From Candidatus Limnocylindrales bacterium (lineage in GTDB: Bacteria; Chloroflexota; Limnocylindria; Limnocylindrales; CSP1-4): a stretch of DNA of 5,752 bases. The first letter of the stretch is position 1. Each line of letters begins with the position of its first letter. Made by a program: the position numbers and the translations under genes. Below the pieces are notes generated by a model, which did no database searches, was not told the DNA's origin, and worked only from the letters and a program-made list of their open reading frames with translations. The stretch covers positions 1 to 5,752 of the forward strand of contig JAUSJS010000039.1 of the NCBI GenBank assembly GCA_030647575.1. The letters are read 5' to 3'. Positions 1-5,752 of the stretch are shown piece by piece.

Positions 1-150
1 GCCAAGGACTATGGCATCATCGACGCGGTCTACGCGGTCCAGTGGGATTCATTGACCGCGCAGCATCACGACGAGAAGGTCGCCGAAGAGGTAGCCGAGG
101 AACCGACCGCCGAACTGGCGCCGGAGCCGAAGCGTCCCAAGGGCGAGTAG
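1..150 (+). CDS. clpP: ATP-dependent Clp protease proteolytic subunit ClpP, C-terminal fragment
   Basis: The window opens inside a reading frame of 49 codons ending in TAG at 148-150. The first residues, AKDYGIIDAV, match the conserved end of the ClpP fold (A-x-E/D-Y-G-L/I-I/V-D in the family). ClpP is the serine peptidase that forms the barrel of ClpXP and ClpAP/ClpCP in the cytoplasm. The catalytic Ser, His and Asp lie upstream of the window and cannot be checked. Ordinary ClpP chains end about five to fifteen residues after this motif; here 39 residues follow, rich in Glu, Ala, Pro and Lys and probably disordered. clpX starts 25 bases downstream on the same strand, the classic clpP-clpX pair, which strengthens the call. 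Which paralogue this is (ClpP1 or ClpP2) cannot be told from the fragment. Confidence 0.88.
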   Translation, partial: AKDYGIIDAVYAVQWDSLTAQHHDEKVAEEVAEEPTAELAPEPKRPKGE

Positions 151-157
151 GACAGAC

Positions 158-164
158 AAGGGAG
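158..164 (+). promoter_or_regulatory. Ribosome binding site of clpX
   Basis: The purine-rich AAGGGAG lies 11 bases upstream of the GTG at 176. The spacing is somewhat long, but no better start codon lies between it and the zinc-finger coding region, so it supports GTG 176 as the clpX start. Confidence 0.55.
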
Positions 165-175
165 CCGGCCGGCAC

Positions 176-1486
<1,311 letters not shown>

Positions 1487-1499
1487 TCGTCTCCGCGTC

Positions 1500-1515
1500 C
1501 GGGGAACGTGCCCCG
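1500..1515 (+). terminator. Possible hairpin terminator after clpX
   Basis: CGGGG (1500-1504) and CCCCG (1511-1515) can pair around the six-base loop AACGTG, 13 bases after the clpX stop codon. No U-tract follows, so it is not a standard intrinsic terminator. The position, at the end of clpX and facing a convergent gene, is the main support. Confidence 0.25.
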
Positions 1516-1638
1516 CCGAGCCTGGGTCCACACTCTGCGCACTCATGAGCTGACTCTTGGTGCCCCGGAAGCGGTCATGCTCCCTCGGATATTCGCTGGG
1601 AGACTCGGTGTGACGGAAGCCTTGGAGTCGGGCCCGAA

Positions 1639-2400
1639 TCATCGGTCGGCCGACGCGTTGCCGGCTCGATCCACGCTCGGACCAGGCCTGATCCGGCGTG
1701 AAGCCGGTCTCCGCGCACCTCGCGCAGTCTCCAGGTGGATATCTGAGAGGAACCACAACCCTGCCATCGGTCCGACCGGTCGTCGCAACCAGCGCCGGAT
1801 CGCAAGCGCGTCGACCGGGAACATCCGACCGATGACCTCGTGCCGTCCCACGAGTCGCCGAAGCCGCATCGAGTGAGGCATGACAAGGAGCCGTCCGACG
1901 CTCGTCGGGGTCCACCCGTGGCGCTCCGCCACGATCCCTGGAGCCAGACGAGCCTTCTCGTCAACTTTGCGACAGACGGCCTCGCTCGACGCCACGTCCG
2001 TTTTCACCTCGACCACAACGATCGAGCGCTCCGCGGGACGGAGGCCGAGCAGATCGATCGAGCCGCGCTCGCCGTATTCGGAGTAGGTGACCTCGATCTC
2101 GACCGACCAGCCGAGCGTCTCGAGCCGGCGGGCACCTTCGGCGACAACGACCGAGTGATCCTCGTCGAGCAACCGCTCGAGCTCCGCTCCCTTCCAGCGA
2201 GGCGCGAGGTGCACTCGAGCCTCGAGTGGCCCGAAGAGGGCACGGATCATCCGGAGGCTGAGATCCTCGAGCCAACCTCGTTCCGCGCGAGAGACGGTCG
2301 ACTGCGACACCCCTGCTCGAGCCGCGAGGTCGGATTGGCGCCAGCCTCGGCGACGACGAAGCGCTCGAATGACCAGGCCGCTGGTTCGGTCGTCCATCAT
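1639..2400 (-). CDS. XRE-family helix-turn-helix protein with a C-terminal PD-(D/E)XK-like domain
   Basis: This is a 253-residue protein of unknown role. Residues about 11-45 form an XRE/Cro-type helix-turn-helix, with the core QSDLAARAGVSQSTVSRAERG at 22-42. Residues about 70-165 hold YGERGSIDLLG (Asp116), then a hydrophobic strand and VVVEVKT (Glu131, Lys133), the D...ExK pattern of the PD-(D/E)XK nuclease fold. The closing motif GPMAGLWFLS (210-219) is followed by an Arg/Ala/Pro-rich, probably disordered tail. From memory, similar HTH proteins with the SIDLL, VVEVKT and GLWFLS blocks occur in GC-rich Chloroflexota and actinobacteria; this was not searched. An in-frame TGA lies immediately before the first ATG, so the protein cannot start earlier; two consecutive ATGs are available. 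No clear Shine-Dalgarno precedes them. The gene is convergent with clpX and divergent from valS. It could be a DNA-binding regulator, a nuclease or a defence-related protein; nothing here decides. Confidence 0.8.
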   Translation of the reverse strand: MMDDRTSGLVIRALRRRRGWRQSDLAARAGVSQSTVSRAERGWLEDLSLRMIRALFGPLEARVHLAPRWKGAELERLLDEDHSVVVAEGARRLETLGWSVEIEVTYSEYGERGSIDLLGLRPAERSIVVVEVKTDVASSEAVCRKVDEKARLAPGIVAERHGWTPTSVGRLLVMPHSMRLRRLVGRHEVIGRMFPVDALAIRRWLRRPVGPMAGLWFLSDIHLETARGARRPASRRIRPGPSVDRAGNASADR

Positions 2401-2487
2401 TCAAGGATCGGCAATGCGACGTACCCGGCGCTTATCCGGCCACACGACCAGGTGCGCTCCAGATGGGCCCCTGACAGGCCCCCGAAC

Positions 2488-2504
2488 GCACGCGTTGTGC
2501 GTGC
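2488..2504. promoter_or_regulatory. Inverted repeat abutting the valS -10 box, candidate operator
   Basis: GCACGC (2488-2493) and GCGTGC (2499-2504) form a perfect 6-bp inverted repeat with a 5-base spacer. The repeat ends on the base before TACACT and covers the extended -10 TG. That is a natural place for a repressor site, but no protein is known to bind it, and short GC-rich repeats arise easily in this composition. Confidence 0.3.
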
Positions 2505-2510
2505 TACACT
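2502..2510 (+). promoter_or_regulatory. Extended -10 promoter for the valS leader
   Basis: TGC followed by TACACT fits an extended -10 element (TGn-TATAAT, four of six matches in the hexamer). It predicts a transcript start near 2516-2518, just before the T-box leader, which is where one is required. No good -35 hexamer lies 16-18 bases upstream; CTGACA at 2471-2476 is too far away. Confidence 0.5.
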
Positions 2511-2606
2511 CCCGGCCTCACGGCGAGGACCGAGAGGAGTAGCGACGGGACGGCCCCGGAGCGAGCGCGGGATGGTGCGAGCCGCGCGGGCACGACGGAC
2601 GTGAAG

Positions 2607-2609
2607 GTT
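2607..2609 (+). promoter_or_regulatory. T-box specifier codon GUU (valine)
   Basis: In the conserved GTGAA-x-NNN-A context of the specifier loop, the triplet after GTGAAG is GTT, followed by A. GUU encodes valine, agreeing with the downstream gene. A one-base shift would give GGT (glycine), which does not fit valS. Confidence 0.75.
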
Positions 2610-2700
2610 ACTCGCGAGCCGTGCGGGAGACGCCCGATAGCGCGTCGAGAGGGCGCCGGACCAGCGAGTCGCGATGACCGACTCGACCCCGGATGCCGAA

Positions 2701-2735
2701 CCAGCAGGTGGTACCACGACCCGTTCGTCCGCTGG
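2701..2735 (+). promoter_or_regulatory. T-box antiterminator
   Basis: The lower helix pairs CCAGC (2701-2705) with GCTGG (2731-2735), continued by GG (2707-2708) with CC (2729-2730) and a bulged A2706. The bulge is the canonical seven-base TGGTACC (2709-2715). The upper helix pairs ACGA (2716-2719) with TCGT (2725-2728). TGGT in the bulge can pair with the ACCA end of an uncharged tRNA whose discriminator base is A. The 3' strand overlaps the terminator stem, so the two folds exclude one another. Confidence 0.88.
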
Positions 2736-2754
2736 ACGAGCGGGCGTTCTGTTT
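2720..2754 (+). terminator. T-box intrinsic terminator upstream of valS
   Basis: An 11-bp stem pairs 2720-2730 (CCCGTTCGTCC) with 2734-2744 (GGACGAGCGGG). It has one G-U pair and a three-base GCT loop. A run rich in T follows (TTCTGTTT, 2747-2754). This is the default off state of the riboswitch when tRNA-Val is charged. Confidence 0.88.
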
Positions 2755-2756
2755 CC

Positions 2757-2761
2757 AGAGG
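2757..2761 (+). promoter_or_regulatory. Ribosome binding site that fixes the valS start
   Basis: AGAGG lies six bases before ATG 2768 and just after the terminator. An in-frame ATG at 2693 would put the protein start inside the T-box and terminator, so 2768 is preferred. Confidence 0.65.
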
Positions 2762-2767
2762 CCGACG

Positions 2768-5494
2768 ATGACAGCGCTGCCCAAGGCCTATACACCGCGA
2801 GACGTCGAGGGATCGATCTACGAGCGCTGGCTCGCGGCGGACGTCTTCGCGCCCGATGGAGCGGGCTCGACGGCGGATCCGACACTGCCGCCGTTCACGA
2901 TCATCCAGCCCCCGCCCAACGTGACCGGCTCGCTGCACCTGGGCCATGCACAGCGCACCGCGGTCGAGGACCTGATGATCCGCCATGCCCGAATGCGCGG
3001 CCACCGGGCACTCTTCCTGCCCGGCCTCGATCACGCCTCGATCGCCGCCCAGTTCGTGCTCGACGGCATCCTCGCCAGGGAAGGGGAGAGCCGCCAGACG
3101 CTGGGACGCGAGCGCTACCTGGAGCGGATGGACCAGTTCGTCGAGACGACCCAAGGCACCATCCTCGGTCAGCAGCGGCGGGTCGGGGCGTCTGCCGATT
3201 GGGGCCGCCTCCGCTTCACCATGGACGAGGGCTCGGCGAAGGCCGTCCGGGTCGCCTTCGAGCGACTTTACCGGGCGGACCTGGCCTACCGTACCGAGGC
3301 GCTGGTCAACTGGTGCCCCGGCTGCCGGACCTCCGTCAGCGACCTCGAGGTCGTGCCCACGCCGGAGACCGGCACGCTCTGGAGGGTTCGCTACCACCTG
3401 ATCGATCCAGCCACCGGCGAACCCGATCCCGATGGCACGATCACGGTCGCCACCACGCGGCCCGAGACGATCCTCGGTGACACGGCGGTCGCCGTCCATC
3501 CCGACGACGAGCGCTACTCGAACTTGCTCGGGCGCCTTGCCCGAATCCCGTTCGTCGAGCGCGACGTCCCGATGATTGCCGAGGAACGCGTCGATCGAGC
3601 GTTCGGGACAGGGGCGGTCAAGATCACCCCGGCCCATGACCGCGACGACCACGAGACGGGGCTGCGCCACGGCCTGCCCGCGCCGACGGTCCTCGCCGAC
3701 GACGCCACCGTCGCCGGCACGGGCACGATCTACGACGGGCTCGATCGCTATGAGGCTCGGCGCCGGATCGTGGCGGACCTCGAGGCGCGCGGCGATCTCG
3801 CCGGCTCGAAGGACCACGAGATGGTCATCGGACGCTGCCAGCGCAGCCACGACGTCATCGAGCCGCGGCTCAAGACGCAGTGGTTCATCCGGACCGCGCC
3901 GCTCGCCGAGCGTGCCCTCCAGGCGACGAGAAATGGCCGGACCCGCATCCTGCCGGAACGCTTCGAGAAGACCTGGGAGCTCTGGCTGACCAACATCCGC
4001 GACTGGAACGTGTCGCGGCAGCTCTGGTGGGGCCATCGAATCCCGGCCTGGTATTGCCCGGACGGCCACGTCACGGTCTCGTCGGCGGAAGGCGGCCCTG
4101 ACGCCTGTGACGTGTGTGCTCGCCCGGCGGCCGAGATACGCCAGGACCCGGACATCTTCGATACCTGGTTCAGCTCCGGGCTCTGGCCGTTCTCCACGCT
4201 GGGGTGGCCGGACGAGACGCCGGACCTCGCGACGTACTACCCGACCTCGGTCATGGAGACCGGCTACGACATCATCTTCTTCTGGGTCGCCCGGATGATG
4301 ATGCTGGGACTCGAGCTCACCGGCACGGAACCCTTTCACACGACCTACCTGTCCGGCCTGATCCGCGATCCGGAAGGCCACAAGATGTCGAAGACCAAGG
4401 GCAACGTGGTCGACCCGCTCGGGGCGATCGACGAGTCGGGCGCGGATGCGCTGCGCTTCGCCGTGATCCACGGGGCCACGCCGGGCAACGACCAGCGCTT
4501 CGGTGCCGCCAAGCTCGAGCATGCCCGCAACTTCGCCAACAAGCTGTGGAACGCCACGCGTTACGTCGTTGGCGCCCGACCGGCGACGATCCCGGCCACC
4601 TCCGCGCGCCGGCTCCCGATCCCGGCGCAACTCGGACCGGCCGAGCGCTGGCTGCTGTCGCGTGCCGCTGGCACGATCGAGGCCGTTGACGGCGCCATGG
4701 CCGGTTACGCGTTCGGGGAGGTCACACGCCTCCTCTACGAGGCGATCTGGAGCGAGTTCTGCGACTGGGGCCTGGAGCTGGCGAAAGTCCGGCTGGCCGA
4801 CGAGTCGGTCCCGCTGGAGGCGCGCGAGGCGACCTGGTGGACGCTCGTCGAGGTCCTGGACACCTACCTGCGCCTGCTCCACCCGGTCATGCCCTTCGTG
4901 ACGGAGGCGCTGTGGGCCTCCTTGCCACACCGCGCCAGCGATCCGGAGCTGTTGATCGTGGCGCGCTGGCCGGCGGCGGGCGCGCATGACGCGGCGGCCG
5001 AGGCGGAGGTCGCGGCGATCATCGAGCTGGTCCGCGGTATCCGGAACGCCCGCGCCGAGGCACGCCTGGAGCCTGCGGTCTGGCTGCCGGTCGACGTGGT
5101 CGTCCCACAGGCGCTGGGCAGTACGTTCGAGGCGCTCCGGCCGGCGATCGAACGTCTTGCCCGGGCTCGCCCGCTCGAACGCCGGCTCTCGCGCGAGGCG
5201 CTGTCCGCTGCCGCTGCCCCGACCGACCTGGCGGTCATTGCCGGCGACCTGGAGGCCTACGTCAAGATCGCCGCGACCAGGAAGGAGGCGGGCGGCGACT
5301 CGGCCGCATTGGAGCGCTCGCGCCTGGAGCGCGAGCTGGCCGAGGCCGAAGGCTGGCTGGCCGCCGCCCGAGATCGTCTGGCCAACGACGCCTTCACCTC
5401 ACGGGCGCCGGTCGCTGTGGTCGAAGGTGCGCGTGCCCGCGAGGCCGAACTGGCGGACCAGGTCGCCCGGTTGCGCGACCGGCTCGAGCGCTGA
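2768..5494 (+). CDS. valS: Valine--tRNA ligase (ValRS)
   Basis: This complete 908-residue class I synthetase attaches valine to tRNA-Val in the cytoplasm. Bacterial ValRS is usually about 880-950 residues. The HIGH signature is HLGH at 57-60, within PPPNVTGSLHLGHA. CPGC lies at 183-186. The CP1 editing domain, which removes mischarged threonine, spans roughly 200-345; it has TTRPET at 229-234 and GTGAVKITPAHD at 280-291. DWNVSRQLWWGHRIPAW (412-428) is typical of ValRS. Cys430 with C447-x-x-C450 may form a zinc site. The KMSKS loop reads KMSKT (539-543), a mild deviation. The anticodon-binding domain contains HPVMPFVTEALW at 705-716. Residues about 843-908 form the C-terminal coiled-coil arm that contacts tRNA. 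The start at ATG 2768 has AGAGG six bases upstream and lies after the T-box terminator. Expression should be induced by uncharged tRNA-Val through that leader. Confidence 0.98.
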   Translation: MTALPKAYTPRDVEGSIYERWLAADVFAPDGAGSTADPTLPPFTIIQPPPNVTGSLHLGHAQRTAVEDLMIRHARMRGHRALFLPGLDHASIAAQFVLDGILAREGESRQTLGRERYLERMDQFVETTQGTILGQQRRVGASADWGRLRFTMDEGSAKAVRVAFERLYRADLAYRTEALVNWCPGCRTSVSDLEVVPTPETGTLWRVRYHLIDPATGEPDPDGTITVATTRPETILGDTAVAVHPDDERYSNLLGRLARIPFVERDVPMIAEERVDRAFGTGAVKITPAHDRDDHETGLRHGLPAPTVLADDATVAGTGTIYDGLDRYEARRRIVADLEARGDLAGSKDHEMVIGRCQRSHDVIEPRLKTQWFIRTAPLAERALQATRNGRTRILPERFEKTWELWLTNIRDWNVSRQLWWGHRIPAWYCPDGHVTVSSAEGGPDACDVCARPAAEIRQDPDIFDTWFSSGLWPFSTLGWPDETPDLATYYPTSVMETGYDIIFFWVARMMMLGLELTGTEPFHTTYLSGLIRDPEGHKMSKTKGNVVDPLGAIDESGADALRFAVIHGATPGNDQRFGAAKLEHARNFANKLWNATRYVVGARPATIPATSARRLPIPAQLGPAERWLLSRAAGTIEAVDGAMAGYAFGEVTRLLYEAIWSEFCDWGLELAKVRLADESVPLEAREATWWTLVEVLDTYLRLLHPVMPFVTEALWASLPHRASDPELLIVARWPAAGAHDAAAEAEVAAIIELVRGIRNARAEARLEPAVWLPVDVVVPQALGSTFEALRPAIERLARARPLERRLSREALSAAAAPTDLAVIAGDLEAYVKIAATRKEAGGDSAALERSRLERELAEAEGWLAAARDRLANDAFTSRAPVAVVEGARAREAELADQVARLRDRLER

Positions 5495-5752
5495 GGGCGG
5501 CGCCTGGGCGGCGGCTCAGAAAACGTGAACCAGCCGCCTGCGGTCGCGCCCGCCGAGGGGTGTGATGCAGGAGCGCATCATTGTGGGAGCCCTCCACGCT
5601 TGGCAGCCCGGCGTTTTGCGTCGAACCCGGTGGGTGCCACGCACGAATGGCTCGATGTTGATCCCGCTGATGATCATCCACCCCGAGTCGCTTTGACAAG
5701 GCGGCCCTCAGCCCGGGATCGGGGCCGACGGACGCGAGACCTGGCGACGGCA
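5495..5752. other. Region downstream of valS without a confident gene
   Basis: Two weak hairpins are visible. GGCGGCT (5510-5516) pairs with AGCCGCC (5532-5538) around a 15-base loop, and TGATGC (5563-5568) pairs with GCATCA (5575-5580) around AGGAGC. Neither has a proper U-tract, so termination of valS here is only possible. Two short overlapping ORFs occur: 43 codons on the plus strand (ATG 5565, stop 5694-5696, GAGGGG upstream) and 53 codons on the minus strand (ATG 5675-5677, stop 5516-5518). Neither resembles a family I recognise, and at most one can be real. The palindrome GATGATCATC lies at 5669-5678, and a TTGACA hexamer at 5693-5698 lacks a convincing -10. folC, the usual next gene in some actinobacteria, is not seen here. 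Confidence 0.5.

Larger units (their letters stand above)
2521..2754 (+). ncRNA. T-box riboswitch (tRNA-Val sensing), valS leader
   Basis: This is a transcription-attenuating T-box leader that binds tRNA and reads its charging state. Stem I begins near 2531. CGAG (2531-2534) can pair with CTCG (2611-2614), enclosing the AGTA element at 2538-2541 and the specifier side GTGAAG at 2601-2606. The apical hairpin pairs GCGCGG (2565-2570) with CCGCGC (2582-2587) around a loop containing GATGGTGCGAG, like the conserved stem I terminal region. The next hairpin pairs GACGC (2629-2633) with GCGTC (2642-2646). Stem III pairs CGAGTCG (2665-2671) with CGACTCG (2679-2685). The T-box sequence AGGTGGTACCACG lies at 2706-2718 and is followed by a terminator. 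Position directly upstream of valS and the GUU specifier point to valine. The middle of stem I does not fold cleanly by hand, and the 5' boundary is approximate. Confidence 0.92.

Noticed and set aside
1542..1549. CTCATGAG palindrome between clpX and the HTH gene
   Set aside because: An 8-bp palindrome in a convergent gap, not near a promoter, is expected by chance.
1580..1602. Hairpin CTCCC/GGGAG as terminator for the reverse-strand HTH gene
   Set aside because: It has only five base pairs around a 13-base loop and no T-tract in the direction of that gene, so chance pairing is likely.
1840..2604. 254-codon plus-strand frame opposite the HTH gene
   Set aside because: It overlaps the HTH coding region antisense and runs through the promoter and T-box stem I. 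It shows no recognisable domain.
2693..2767. Upstream in-frame ATG that would lengthen ValRS by 25 residues
   Set aside because: It lies within the T-box region and would translate through the antiterminator and terminator. The ATG at 2768 has a ribosome site and begins a normal ValRS N-terminus.
2504..4987. 827-codon open frame on the minus strand across valS
   Set aside because: It is antisense to valS and its T-box leader. Its composition is Arg/Asp/Gly-rich, with no domain signature.
5693..5698. Perfect TTGACA hexamer as a -35 box
   Set aside because: No -10-like hexamer occurs 16-18 bases downstream; the sequence there is GGGATCGG. No gene start can be seen before the window ends.
5394..5699. 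101-codon minus-strand frame at the end of valS
   Set aside because: It overlaps the valS C-terminal arm antisense, and the translation is Arg/Pro-rich with no family resemblance.

Overview
This is a GC-rich bacterial chromosome segment with strong G/C preference at third codon positions. It carries the end of clpP, complete clpX, a reverse-strand gene for an XRE-type helix-turn-helix protein with a nuclease-like domain, and a complete valS behind a T-box riboswitch. The clpP-clpX-valS neighbourhood is known from Actinomycetota. A valine T-box on valS together with this type of HTH/nuclease-like protein would also suit a GC-rich Chloroflexota lineage. The phylum is an inference and cannot be settled from this window.

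Layout: 1-150 is the C-terminal end of ClpP with an unusual charged tail. After 25 bases comes clpX (176-1486), very probably in the same operon. A short convergent gap (1487-1638) holds a small GC-rich hairpin. The reverse-strand gene 1639-2400 encodes a 253-residue protein: an N-terminal XRE DNA-binding domain followed by a region with a D...ExK signature of the PD-(D/E)XK nuclease fold. The divergent region 2401-2767 has a candidate extended -10 promoter with an adjoining inverted repeat. It then has a well-formed T-box leader with a GUU (valine) specifier, a stem III hairpin, the T-box sequence, and mutually exclusive antiterminator and terminator. valS (2768-5494) follows with a short Shine-Dalgarno. 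The last 258 bases hold no confident gene, only weak hairpins and two overlapping short ORFs on opposite strands.

Functionally, ClpXP is the ATP-dependent protease that unfolds and degrades tagged or regulatory proteins. ValRS charges tRNA-Val, and its leader should read the charging level of that tRNA: uncharged tRNA-Val stabilises the antiterminator and allows valS transcription. The HTH/nuclease-like protein lies between the two housekeeping units in the opposite orientation and has no evident link to either. Its function is unknown, and it is the least explained gene here.
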